Below, one piece after another: positions 1 to 11,200 of a stretch of 64,000 bases of DNA (position 1 is its first letter; every line of letters begins with the position of its first letter). The notes beneath the pieces were generated by a model that saw only the letters and a program-made list of their open reading frames with translations, searched no databases and was not told the origin of the DNA. The stretch comes from Cenococcum geophilum 1.58. Lineage: Eukaryota > Ascomycota > Dothideomycetes > Gloniales > Gloniaceae. Location: the NCBI GenBank assembly GCA_001692895.1, contig KV748193.1, positions 1,674,001-1,738,000 of the forward strand. The letters are read 5' to 3'. The position numbers were made by a program, and so were the translations under genes.

Positions 1-2272
1 AACTCTCTTTTAGCTTATTAAAGATATCTAACTTTATAATAGAATGGAGTATAGATTAGTTATTAAGAATAGTAACGGTTTATACACCATCTACCTTACT
101 ATACTTAGTAAAGTATTAGTTAAGAGAGTAGTTCTTAATTTCTATATCTATAAGGAGCTATTTAGTTTTATTAACCTTACTTTTAAGATCTTCTATACCT
201 TTATATTAAACTAAAAAGCTTTAGAAGTAGGCTATAGTAACCTTATAATTTCCGATACTTTTTATACTTTAGCGAAACTTATTATATACCTCCTTTCGCT
301 TATTAAGAGAGTGCCTAGTTAACTAGTAATTTAGTTTCTTATAAATATAGCACTTCTTTTAGTAATTACTTAAAATAAACCTTTATAAGGACCTCCACCT
401 TTACCTTATAGTTGTTAATTATACCCTCTACTATATTATCTACCCCGGCCACTATATATTTAATTAGTCTAGTTATAATTATATTAGTTAGGCGGGTTAA
501 TTAAAGTAGGTTAAAGTTAGGTGTTAAATTACTATACTTTTTAAAAGCGTAGAGCGGTGCTAATAGAAGATCTTAATTAAGTATATACTCCATTATAAGT
601 ATTTGCAGAATTAAAAAAAGTAAGGTTATATTCTTTAACGCCTTAATATACGCTAATAACTTAGTTATATAGGCTAAAATCCTCTTAATATAATTTAGAT
701 AAACTATACTAAATCGTTTAAAGTTGATTAAAGAGCTTTTAAAGATAGTTAAGCCGAGGGATACCTAGGTTTATAGCAATAATTCTTAAAAAAGTAGTCT
801 CTCTCTATTCTAATATATACTATCACTTATTCTCTTCTATTTTAAACTAGTATCTTAACTTATATATTATACGGTTAAAATTATATCCTTTCCTTGCTAA
901 ATAATTATAATAGAAGGTACTAGCTCGGCCCTTAAGCATAACAGAATAGGCGTTATAGTATTAATTAGACTCTATTTCTACCTTCTAATAATAGTTATAA
1001 AAGATATATAGTTTCGAATTAAGAATAATATATAATTCCCTACTAAACTTCTTCTTTTAATTTAAGTAGAGCTTTGTAAGCTCTATAAGCAATTTTAAAC
1101 TACCTCTAATTTAAGATTAGGATAGAGAAGGTGGGAGTTATATTATAGGCTGTAGTAGGGATATAGGTCTAGTCGGTGGAGTCCAAAGGTTATTAAATTA
1201 TAAAGTAATAGGATCCTATACCTGCTTTTATTAGGGTATAATATCTAACGTTAAGGTTATAGGTTAAATTAGATATAGAGGAGTTAAAGGTAGAAGTAGG
1301 TTCGTCTCTAGAGGTATATTGCTTAGGTTTTATTATAAGTTAAGCTTCCTTATAGTGTATAGTTGGTGCTTAATCTCTTATAAAGTCCATTTATGCTCTT
1401 CTTTTACGTTAATAACTTACTCCTAAATATTATCTTTAATAACTCCCCTATCTATAGGGACAAATACTTTATACTTCTAAAGGAAGTTACGGAAGTCCTA
1501 TACGATATCCTTATTTATAGGAACCTATATTTTCTTTATCTATCTAATAAAGTCCTCCTTTATATAATACTATAGCATAGTATTATTATATTCGCTATCT
1601 TTGTAGTATACTATACGGTATAATAGGAATCCGTTTAAGTTATATTACTTAGTGTTTACAAAGTCGATTATATTGGTATTCCATATTTCTAGGTTAATAT
1701 CCTTCTTATACTTTTTTAGATAGGTTAACGCCATAATAGCAAACATACGTAGGTGGATTTAGGTATTAATCGTGATCTTAAGATCTGTAAAGGTATACAG
1801 AGGGTATTAAGGTAGTTGTTTGACGCGTTTTGGTCATTAACTTAGGACCTTAGGTTTAGTAACACTTCTAACCTAAAGTACTCGACCAAATCTTTATAAA
1901 TGCTGTTGTTCTACGTAATAAACGCAACTTAGTATCTCTTAGTACTCAGTAACACTTCTATTACTAGTTTTCCGTAAGTTTAAGGTAGTATAGTATTGCC
2001 AGGATCTATTCCATATAAGCGTATATAGCACCCCTATACGAGATTATCTCTTCTATTTAAAAACCTAGCTGCTTTATAGTTGACTATATATTCAACCACT
2101 AATTAGTATTAGTTATATAGGGTAACTTACCAATAACGACTACTTAAGTAGGTTATAGTAATGTTAGTTAATAAAGCTTATTAATTAGAATGAGGAAGGG
2201 CGAGGAGCTTAAGACTCCTCGCCACGCTAGTGCCGCGGCGTCACGTGATGACCGCTTGCCTCATTCCCGACA
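1..2272 (-). mobile_element. Copia-B copy 1, 5' part, RIP-degraded
   Basis: This is the 5' portion of a Ty1/Copia retrotransposon read on the minus strand, running off the left edge of the window. Its 5' LTR is at 2107-2272, and gag-like sequence follows leftwards. The reverse complement of about 1-480 matches 34090-34575 of the second Copia-B element nearly base for base, with differences mostly C/T and G/A. The matched part is the late gag segment just before the protease. The frame is broken by many TAA/TAG codons. A 60-codon open stretch at 1393-1575 on the plus strand is antisense to this gag and is not a gene. The protease, integrase and reverse transcriptase would lie outside the window. 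Confidence 0.85.
2107..2272 (-). repeat. Copia-B 5' LTR (copy 1)
   Basis: Read on the minus strand it starts TGTCGGGAATGAGG and ends CTAATA (from CCAACA), fitting the TGTTGG...CCAACA ends seen in the other Copia-B LTRs at 23868-24048 and 36471-36631. It contains the family's GC-rich stem-loop (GCGAGGAG / CTCCTCGC) at about 2199-2223. This copy keeps more GC than the others, for instance an intact CACGTGACG stretch. Confidence 0.85.
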
Positions 2273-4114
2273 ATAACTGATCTAATTAATGCGGTTAAGC
2301 CGATGTCGAATTAGACGTTTATGGCCCTAGTTTACATAGTATTAATAGATATTATTATTATTTGTAGTGGTCTTATATATAAGGTATTGTCTATAACCTA
2401 TAGTAGACTTTTTAGAGGCACCTATATCGATTATAACGCTATAGAATTCTTTAGAGGTATAGCGTTCTATAGTAATATATGCAAATAGGTCCTATTTACA
2501 GTCCGTAATATCCGTAATAGGTCTAATAAATATACTTATAGGTTGGTTTTTGGGTGTAATTAAGTATATAAAGGAGCGGTCGGCTAATACGGTCGTAATA
2601 TTAAAGGCTTAACCGTCTATAAAAGGTTTAAAAGTAGTTAAAAACGTCTCTAAGGTCTCCTATTCCTAAGTATTTAAGTTAAAGTTAATTACAAGGGCTT
2701 CCATTAACTCGTTAAGAGACTCTTCGCTTCCTCTCCTTTATAGTCTAAGATAAACTAGTTAATCCGACTATTAAATCTCTTTTTAGACTTATTACGTTCT
2801 TCCTAGGTATGCCTTATAGACTAATATCCTTCTTTACCGCATATAAAGCACTTCTAGCTAGTTTATTTATAGGGGTATGATTTTGTATAAGGGTTATTAC
2901 AGCGGTTATAGGTGGGACTTAGTCGGTATAGGTACTGCTAGCGGTAGTGGCGGTCCGTAAAGTAGGTATCTAAGTTAGTTTATAGGTTTTATAGGTCTAT
3001 AATAAAGGCTTAAGTACTACCTAGTGGGTTTAAAACTTTATATATTATAATAAAGGACCGTAAATTATTAATAAGGCTAGCTAAGGTGTTTATAAGCTTA
3101 TAATAGGCGTACTTACAGGGTTCTATTTCCTAGTAGGCTGTAATAAGTTTATTATATAGGAAGTCGTCTATTTAAAGCTTAGTATTAAGGCCGTACTATA
3201 GGTGCCGAAGGTCTTTAATACAAATTTACAGGCACCCTATAGTCGATTTTTTGGTATTCTTATTAATTACGGTCCGTAATTTAATTGCATTCTATTGTAT
3301 AAGGATATCACGCTTATATTTTAGCCCTTTAAAGTAATTACGTATAGCTTTATATAGCTTATTAAAGGGAACACTAAGGGAGTTGCTTTTAAGGTTAGTG
3401 TAATAGTAGTTAAGGGCTAGGCCGCGTAGTATAGTAGAGTAGGCTTAGCTAAACTCCTATTTAGGAATATTAGCCTTCTAACAAAGGTCCGTAAAGATAG
3501 TTAGTTTAAAGTTAAAGTTATCGTTTTCACCGCTATACTTAGATTTATCGGTATAGAGCTTAGCTAGATTAGCTAGCTCCTTACTATAAGTCTTTACTTA
3601 GGTAGTTTATAGATCTGTAACTTAAGTAATAAAAGGGTTTTAGCCCGTATTTTAGTTTATAGAGGTATTACGGTCCGTAACTTAAGGGTTAGGTATACTT
3701 TAGTCCGCAAGATTAATTTTAAAACCACTTTAGTCTATAAAGCGAATTTAGTTAAATAGGTTATCTATAAGACTAAAGATCCTATTAAGTTTAAAGGAGG
3801 TAAAGAGTTTGCTAGTTTTAATATAATCTAGGATCTACTCTTTAGTCTATTTTATTTAGTCCTCCTTATAAAGGGTATTATATAGAGATCGTGCAATAGT
3901 AACTTGCTTATTCTTTTTAACCTATATACCTTAGTTACGTAAAAGGGTTTATAAGTTGTAGGTAGTTATAAGGTTACAAGCCTTAAAAAATAGCTTCTAT
4001 AAAGCCCGCAAAGTCTTTCTTATATTATTCCTATAGATCGTTATTTAGAAGCTTAAAGTATCCGTATTTAAGGATTTTAAAATTAATATAATTATTAACG
4101 CCGTTTGCAGACAT
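2273..4114 (-). pseudogene. gag-protease relic of an LTR retrotransposon
   Basis: A degraded Gag followed by an aspartic protease, read on the minus strand. A possible start ATG is at 4114. A CCHC-type zinc knuckle with a lost third cysteine (CFICGKEGY, then RHT and a lysine/arginine-rich tail) lies at about 2868-2760. After a frame change, the protease motif IDIGASKKSTIGY lies near 2440-2350; the family consensus is D-T/S-G-A-S, so the aspartate survives. Numerous TAA/TAG codons interrupt every frame. The fragment stops where the Copia-B LTR begins at 2272, so Copia-B inserted into the protease. The knuckle resembles those of fungal LTR-retroelement polyproteins, but I cannot assign Copia or Gypsy because the reverse transcriptase is missing. 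Confidence 0.6.
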
Positions 4115-4568
4115 AAGGTTGACTCCCTAACTCTACTTCTTTTAACCTTTATTAATTTGCTTACTTATATCTGCCATATTATATAGCGTAGTATATCTAT
4201 ATAAGCTGTAACGGGTCAAGAGGAGCTTATAGCGGGTGGTAGTGGCTTATAGCGGGTGGTAGTAGCTTATAGCGGGTGGAGGATATCTTATAACGGTCTG
4301 TAAAATTAATTAATGGGTCTGTAATAGTTTAAGAGGTCTTATAATGGTCCGTAAAGGCAATTAATAGGTTCGTAATAGTTTGTAGGAGGGTGAAGGGTTC
4401 TATAAAGGTCTATATTCGCGTTTATAAACTTTTAGTAAACTGTATTAAGACTTAAATAAGTATATAGAGATGGTAATATAGTCCGTAATCCCCAACTTCT
4501 AACCTTCTAATAGGTCGTACTAGGATATAAATAGGTGGTTGCTGTCGTGTATTACTTGGGGGGAGGTG
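4115..4568. other. 5' leader-like relic, no gene seen
   Basis: AT-rich sequence upstream of the gag relic. It holds a short 20-bp tandem repeat at 4224-4281 and several GGTCCGTAA-like motifs. No coding signal is visible. A purine run (GGGGGGAGG) at 4559-4568 precedes a TGTTAAG start, which could be a polypurine tract next to a plus-strand LTR. Confidence 0.4.
4224..4281 (+). repeat. 20-bp tandem repeat, 3 units
   Basis: Three head-to-tail units of GCTTATAGCGGGTGGTAGTG: 4224-4243, 4244-4263 and a slightly shorter 4264-4281. They are almost free of mutation although the flanks are heavily altered, which suggests recent expansion. Confidence 0.85.
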
Positions 4569-5667
4569 TTAAGTAATTGCTAATCTGTGCGCGCTCATTA
4601 ATTAGTGTTTGTATTAATTTAATAATATAAGTAAGTCGTATCCAGGGGCACGAAATACGTATAGTATCGTATGCTCTTTTGGATGGTGGTAACTATTGAT
4701 TCTATTAAGTAGACTATGTAGTCTATATATTAACGCGTCCCCCTTAATTAGTTAGTACTTTATAAATAAGTAGTTGGTGCACCGAATGCGTAAATACGCG
4801 TTTAGTACACTAGGTGCTGTAATTATACAGTCTCTAAATAGAAGAGCTTAGAAAGTATTTGTCCTTTAATATATAAAACCTATTCTACCTTCTACTTACC
4901 TATGACACTGTCGATTAGATAATTATACGTTTTGGTTAGGCTAGCCTTTTATATATTAGTAGTCTGGCTAAATAAAAGCTTATATATAATTTTATTTTAT
5001 TATAAATTAGTTATAAAATTAATAAATAGATTTGGACAATTATAACAGCAGATTATAGTTATAAAATTTTAATAGCATTAGCTGATAAAGTAGGTACTGT
5101 TAAGGTAACTTAAAGGAAGAATAACATAACAGCTAATAAAATGAGTATTAACATCCCCGTAGGAAATAGCATCTATAATACTGTTATATATATCCATATA
5201 AAAACTAGATTAATTAAAACAGATCTAGTTAAGCTTATTTTAGTTATATAAGGCCTAGGTGTTAATAATAGACTACTAAAATAGTTATTAAAAGATAAAC
5301 AGCACTAATTTAGAGCTGTTATAAATATAAAAATAAAACCAAAAGTAAGCTTACTAAAAAAGTTAATTATATTAATAAATAGAGAAATTACTATAAAACT
5401 GTATACTTTAATATTAGCCATAGTTACTATAAGGAAAAAGTAATATATAATGTAGTAGTATATAAATAATGTGCTTTAAACTAATATAGTATTATAGGGG
5501 TTTTTTAGGCAGTCTGTAGTTAGTAAAAATAATATTATAGTAACTGGCGCTTTTATGCTTATCAGGAATAACAATAATAACCTCATTAGTAGTAGGTAGA
5601 TTTTTATAACATTAATCAGCCCCAGTTTTAACAATTAGCTCTATTTATAAGTATAAAATAATCTATA
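4569..5667. other. AT-rich relic; possible LTR start at 4569
   Basis: No coding region is supported. The first 400 bases (TGTTAAGTAATTGC onward) retain more GC and could be an LTR downstream of a polypurine run, but no partner LTR is present in the window. From about 4980 the sequence is extremely A+T-rich with stops in all frames, probably an old, saturated transposon. Confidence 0.3.
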
Positions 5668-5730
5668 ACGTGTCCCACCACTCATCCGGACACCCCAGTC
5701 ATCCGGACACCCCACCAACACCAAGACGCG
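5668..5730 (+). repeat. pogo-like terminal inverted repeat (left)
   Basis: Begins ACGTGTCCCACCACTC and contains two direct copies of CATCCGGACACCCC. It matches, inverted and with RIP-type differences, the terminus ending at 8262. It is preceded by TA. Confidence 0.6.
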
Positions 5731-5777
5731 TCTTCATACGATTAATCCACCACAACGCTATAAATTCAATTAAAAAT

Positions 5778-6728
5778 CTATCTAGCTATTTCCTTGACCC
5801 TAGGACATCGACGAATCGTATGGCCTCGTATATGACAGTTACTACACGTTAGTGGTGCGCGTTGTTGTATAACGCTAGCCGTATTCTGTTCAGCCTCCTG
5901 CTCCCTATTTTCTATTTCCTGAATTAAAAATTGACCTTGCTGAGCTTGTAAAACACCTCCCTGTGCAATATATCTCCGACGATATTATTGCTTCTGTTTT
6001 CGGCGTTAATTAGTTATACGAAGCTCTGTATTCTCCTTCGCGAGAATAATAGCTAAATGCATAGCCATCTAACACCCCCTAATAAGCTGATCTAGTGCCT
6101 GGCCAGTTGGGCTTTGGGACTAACGTTGAATTAGGTCTCGTACAAGCTTTGCCTGCTGCTCTAGCTGGGCTAGATTTTGTGGTGTTTCTGATGTCCATTA
6201 AGGTGCTAGGCCGTCGGCTGTACCTAGTGGAGAGGGAGTCTTTGTAATAGTAAGCGACGATAGAATGTACTGCGGATCATATGGGATAAGTCCTGTGGCT
6301 CGGAATCCACTCTTAATATTCTGGCTTATGAAGATAATTGGTCGTATATTTCGATATATTAATAGAAAGTCTTCTTTATTAATATAATGGATTCCTTATC
6401 AAACAAGCTCGTGAACCTCTTGTCCGTACGAGCGCTTTAAAGGCGAATAGCAGCTTACATCAAGTGGCTGAAGAAGGTGTGACGTATGAGCAGGCATACA
6501 AAGCGTAGTAATATTATTTGTGGTACAGTATTGGTCGAATTCAGGCGTTGCGTGGCTATTATGGCCGTTGAGGATAAGTAGACGGTAGGTTCCTTTCGTA
6601 CGAGACTCTGTATGCGTATTGAAGTGTTTAATCCATTCAAAGCCTAATTGATCTGTTGTCCAGCCATTCTCACCAGTGTGGTCAGTAATAATACAATAAT
6701 TAATGATACAATTATCATTATTGATCAT
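5778..6728 (-). pseudogene. pogo-like transposase, C-terminal part
   Basis: Encodes the second half of a DDE_1 (pogo/Fot1) transposase on the minus strand. The segment from 6728 to 6399 is open and contains GWTTDQLGFEWI, then LLILNGHNSH, where the family has LLILDGH, so the second catalytic Asp is Asn (G to A). It also has PAHTSHLLQPLDVSCYSPL, in which the third Asp survives. The frame continues past several TAA/TAG stops through a glutamine-rich coiled region to a CCHC knuckle (CSNCHIRGHTIRRCP) near 5815 and a stop at 5778-5780. The N-terminal DNA-binding domains and the first catalytic Asp are absent: beyond 6728 only a short TTGATCATTA duplication and relic follow. Inactive. Confidence 0.8.
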
Positions 6729-6937
6729 TATTGATCATTATTAATTGATTTAATTATAATAATATCTGTATTTCTAATCTTATTGCGTTACTTAGGCCTC
6801 TATATAATAGTGCTAGGGTATATTACCTACTATATTGCCGCATTACCGCATTCTGCCATATTCTGCCGGTCCTATAGTTATTCCAAAAATATCGGTAAAA
6901 ATCACTAAGCCGCGTAACGTACATTAATAGTATATTA

Positions 6938-7322
6938 CCAAGTTCCACCACAACTGTCTACTAAGTTCCACCATAACTATCCACTAAGTTCTACCGCAAC
7001 TGTCCACTAAGTCCCACCGTAACTGTCCACTAAATTCCACCGTAACTATCCACTAAGTTCCACCGTAACTGTTTACTAAGTTCCACCGCAACTATCTACT
7101 AAATTCCACCGTAACTGTCTACTAAGTTCCACCGTAACTGTCTACTAAGTTCCACCGTAACTATCTACTAAGTTCCACCGTAACTGTCTACCAAGTTCCA
7201 CCGCAACTATCTACTAAGTTCCACCGTAACTGTCCACTAAGTTCTACCGTAACTATCCACTAAGTTCTACCGTAACTGTCCACTAAGTTCCACCGTAACT
7301 CTCTACTAAGTTCCACCGCAAC
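6938..7322. repeat. 23-bp minisatellite, about 16.7 copies
   Basis: A tandem array with period 23 and consensus CTAAGTTCCACCGTAACTGTC plus TA or CA. Units differ mainly by C/T and G/A changes (CACCGTAACTGTC, CACCGCAACTATC), as if the array itself has been mutated by RIP. The period is not a multiple of three and no protein is likely. The open stretches on the minus strand here are by-products of the repeat. Confidence 0.93.
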
Positions 7323-7329
7323 TGCCGTT

Positions 7330-7575
7330 TTCTGCCTATGCCGTAATAAGTGGTAAGTGAGCCAATAGTAGGGTGGTAGAATATGGTAGAATATAGCAGA
7401 ATATAGTAGAAATATGGCAGAATATGGTAGAAATATAGCAGAATACGGTATAATACGGCATAATGCGGCAATATATAAGAGGTAACCTGCCCTAGTACTA
7501 TTATAGGCAGAAAATAGCAGAATGTAGTTAATATGGCAGAATATAGCAGGAGACACGCCCAGATAGTATTCTATA
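7330..7575. repeat. GGCAGAA/TAGAATAT short-repeat LTR debris
   Basis: An imperfect array of 10-11-bp motifs of the type GGCAGAATAT, GTAGAATATG and GCAGAATACG. The same vocabulary occurs in the LTR of Gypsy-C (24285-24300, 30275-30290), at 24600-24645, at the Gypsy-A LTR start (52930-52950) and at 63885-63930. Probably a degraded Gypsy LTR fragment. Confidence 0.5.
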
Positions 7576-7639
7576 AGCTTTACTTTAGATACTAGCTCTT
7601 TAAGCACTTAGTTTTTTTAACCGTCTCTACTCTAAGCTA

Positions 7640-8140
7640 CATTCTTTCCCATAATATTATACAACGCCCACTAGAAAAAACTCTCTCTAGCTTATTACTT
7701 ATTGTAGAAATTAATAGAACTTTAAATGTAAATAATAAAAGCCGCGGCTAACGCCTTTGTTGCTGCTCCTACGCCCACTAAGACTTATATATAACTATAT
7801 TCAGCGCCAGTTATAAAGCCCTACTAGTTAAGCAATTAACCAACTTATTAAAGGATGCTAGATGGCTATGCATTTAGTAATTATACTTATAAGGGAGAAT
7901 TTAGAGCTTCGTACAGCAAATTAACGTTAAAAGTAGAAGTAGTAGTAGCGCTAAAGGTATATTGCATAAGGGGGTGTTCTATAGGCTAAGCAGGGCCAGC
8001 TTCTGGTTTAAAACTTAGAAAGTGCTAAGCAGGAGGAGGCTTAGAGAGAGGCTACTCAGGTGTGGCAACAAGCACCACTAATGTGTTCAAAATGCTATAT
8101 CTAAGGCCATAACAGGCGTCAATATACTAGTAATTAGAGA
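7640..8140 (+). pseudogene. pogo-like transposase C-terminus, second copy
   Basis: Plus-strand counterpart of the 5778-6728 relic. The glutamine-rich segment beginning MAMHLVIIL near 7865 parallels MAMHLAIIL of the other copy, and a zinc-knuckle remnant (CSKCYI, stop, GH) lies near 8083-8110, followed by the terminal repeat. Stops are dense. Upstream of about 7640 no transposase sequence can be followed, so the DDE domain is missing. Confidence 0.65.
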
Positions 8141-8199
8141 ATCTATAGGCCTAATTTTAATTAATTTTATTTCATTGTTATAGAATATTCGTACAAAAA

Positions 8200-8262
8200 C
8201 GCATATCGATTTTGGTGGGGTTCGCAGGTGACTGGTGTTCGCAAGTAAGTGGTGAAACACAT
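8200..8262 (-). repeat. pogo-like terminal inverted repeat (right)
   Basis: Read on the minus strand it begins ATGTGTTTCACCACTT with two CTGCGAACACC-like motifs, matching the left terminus at 5668. It is followed by TA and then directly by Copia-A sequence. Confidence 0.6.
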
Positions 8263-8264
8263 TA

Positions 8265-11200
8265 CTAGACGTGCAAGGCTTTAGGCCACACTACGACTTT
8301 ATTTAAGCAATTAAGCCTATCTCTTCTAGCTTTGTAGGAGCTCTAGAAGTAGACCTTATTTATAAGGAACGTAAGGATAAAGCTGTACCGTCTATTATTA
8401 ATCTTATTGAGGAATTTAAGGAGCACTACCGCATGCAGTAAGTAGCATCCTCTGCTAATACTGCTAATAGCTCTACATTTGCAACCCTATAAGGCAACTT
8501 AAATACTACTTTAGACGCGAATTCTAACGGCAATTCCAATTCCAATTCCAAATAGAATAAGATATGCGTATACGGCCTTAAGCATTAATTCGGCGACTGC
8601 TTCTATATTGTTAAGCGGAAGCGCCCTTAAGGATAGAAGCCAAACCTAGACGTCTAGAAGGAAGTAGATAAAAAGATCTTATCTATACCTTAGATTAAAC
8701 GCATCGTTAACCTTATCTTAAAAAGAGAATAGGAAGTAAAGAAGAATACAGAATCTATAATAGATTTTAATATTTAGTACTAGTTAAAAACCATTCGAAC
8801 TCTAGAACACCTAAATACTCAACCCTAGTGTAGATACCCACGTCTATAATAACTAAGAAGACTTTACCTTCTTATATCTAGCAGCAGAAGACGACTACCT
8901 AATTACTAGCAGAAATTTTGAAAAGATACAAGCTTACGGAATAGTAATAATTACTGTTAATACACCTACTAGGAGCTTAAAAATAAAGCTATCCTATATA
9001 GCATTGGTACCTACTATGTTTATAAATATCGTAGCACTATTAAGAGCTACTGATAACGATATCTATTTCGACTTAGGACGAAACTTGCTATACTGTTTAG
9101 CAACTGGCGAAATAGTATGCTATGCAAAATAACTAGGGGGCCACTAGGCACTAATGCACAGAGAGCCTACCCTAGATTTAACAACTTAATCGACCTTCTT
9201 AATAAGAAGATATTAACTAAGCAGAATGGCCCGTAAACCAGTCGGAGCTATAGCTATAAAATAGCACAAAATACTTGGCTATGCAGGACCTAACGCTATT
9301 AAATAGCTTTCTAAGCACGTTAATGGCGCAGAGCTTAAAGAGCTAATTAACGAACGAGCAACGCTTAAAATTAAATGTAAAGTCTGCTTATTAGCAAAGC
9401 ATATATGGCAGATCTCTTAAAGACAAGAATATAAATTCCTAGCCACTTAACCATTTGAGCAAGTAGCATTTAATATTATTACCCTTAGAGAACTAGGGTA
9501 TAATGGTGATAAATACGTAATGCACTTCTGTTATATATATTCTAAATTTAACTTTATATATACCGCTAAGAATAAGGACAAAGCTACTGTCCTACCTACT
9601 ATCTGCAAGACCTACCGTTTAATTAAAATATAATTCTGCTAGGACGTTATCTTCTTCTAGAGCGATAATAAACGTACTTTTAGATAAATAGGAGACATCT
9701 TATATACGTAGTGCGCAGATAAAGGTATTACTTTTAAATACCGAGCCCCGTATATAGAAGAACAAAATAGCGAAGCTAAATGATTTGGACGAACCCTTAT
9801 AGAACGATTAAGGGCTATATAGCTGGAAGCATTCTTAACCCTATTTCTAGGACCAGAAGCTTTCCTTACTGCTAGCTATATACTTAATTAAACCCTAAAT
9901 AAGCAACTAGAATGGAAAACTCGGTACAAAATCGCCTATAGTAAGCCGCTATCACTTACCTATATATATATATACGGCTGTAAGACCTATATACTAGACA
10001 AATAAATTAAAAGGGGAGATAAGCTTGCTCCTTATGTATTAATTAGACACCTAGTTGGCTACAATTTAACTAATATCTATTAAATCTGGATTCCAAGTCT
10101 CCGCAAAGTTATTTAAACTAGAGACGTTATATTTGACGAGACCTCGTTCTATAACCCTAAGGGTTAAAACATTAACTACCTACTAAGGGAAGCATTAGAA
10201 GACACCCTCTAGACAATTAGTCTACTAGAACCTCTCTATAAGAACAAATTTAAGGACGAATTAATCCTATATATAGTTAATCTGGACCCTTAAAGATCTA
10301 CCTTAGGTGCAGATTAAACGACTACCCCTAAATTAAACGATTTAGCAGAGCCTTATATAAAGGATACTAAGCAGTTACTAACTCTTAGCAGAATGGTATC
10401 TCTAAATCTACTAGAAACAAACACTATACTAGAAGGACTTTAAGACAATATTCTAGATATAATTAAAGCAATTCCTACCCAGCTAAGCTCCCTAGAACTA
10501 TCTAATAGGGTAATTAATACAGCTCTATAAGCTAATAAAGTCTTAGCTAAACCTTTTACCAACCTTATTCTACCAGAAGGATCTAAACGAATTTAACGTT
10601 AAGCGCATGCGATAGTACTAGCCAATCTATCTACCCTATTTAGTTACTACGCTGGATTTGCTACAGGACTAGTAAAGGACGTCAGCCGAACTAAATCCTT
10701 ATCTTTATCTCTATATTGTAATAATCTACCTCCTAAACTAAAGAATCTTAAAGAACTAAGAAAGCATCCTTTAACTACTAGCTTTTAAAAAGCTATAGAA
10801 AAAGAATACAATGACCTAAAACGCTAAGGGATATTTAAGACTGTACTAAAAGTAGAAGTAGGCAACGAGCAGATCCTTTTACTAAAATAGGTCTTTAAAT
10901 ATAAGCTTAACAGCGACGGCTACCTATAAAAGCTTAAAGCTAGACTATGCGTCCGCGGAGACTTGCAAATTACTAAAGAAGAGACCTATACAGCAACCCT
11001 AGCTGCTCAAATATTTCGTGCTCTTATAGCTATAGCAGCCGTATTTAACCTGGAAATTTAATATTATAACGCTATAAACGCATTTATAAACGCTAAGCTT
11101 AGTAAACCAATCTACTGCTACTACCTAGAAGGATTTAATTAAAACGGATATGTCCTAAAGTTACTTATGGCGCTATATAGATTGAAAATCTTACCACTAC

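Larger units (their letters stand above)
5668..8262. mobile_element. pogo-like composite with two inverted 3' halves
   Basis: A segment bounded on both sides by TA (5666-5667 and 8263-8264) and by inverted termini starting ACGTGTCCCACCACTC (left) and ATGTGTTTCACCACTT (right strand). Each terminus holds an internal duplicated motif (CCGGACACCCC on the left, TTCGCA-containing on the right). Next to each terminus lies the C-terminal part of a pogo-type transposase, reading outward on opposite strands. The middle (about 6745-7640) is foreign: a 23-bp minisatellite and GGCAGAA-type LTR debris. It may be two truncated insertions joined by rearrangement or one hybrid element. The TA flanks favour a single mobile unit but do not prove it. 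Confidence 0.5.

Noticed and set aside
1393-1575. 60-codon plus-strand frame
   Set aside because: Antisense to the Copia-B gag relic, with no motif.
6938-7322. Possible CRISPR array
   Set aside because: Units are contiguous 23-mers without spacers, and the context is eukaryotic.
7260-7607. 115-codon minus-strand frame
   Set aside because: Generated by the minisatellite and the GGCAGAA-type repeats; no independent support.
5636-8300. Idea that the pogo-like segment is inserted inside Copia-A copy 1
   Set aside because: The left flank before 5666 shows only a vague AACAATTA similarity to the missing Copia-A gag, so continuity cannot be supported.
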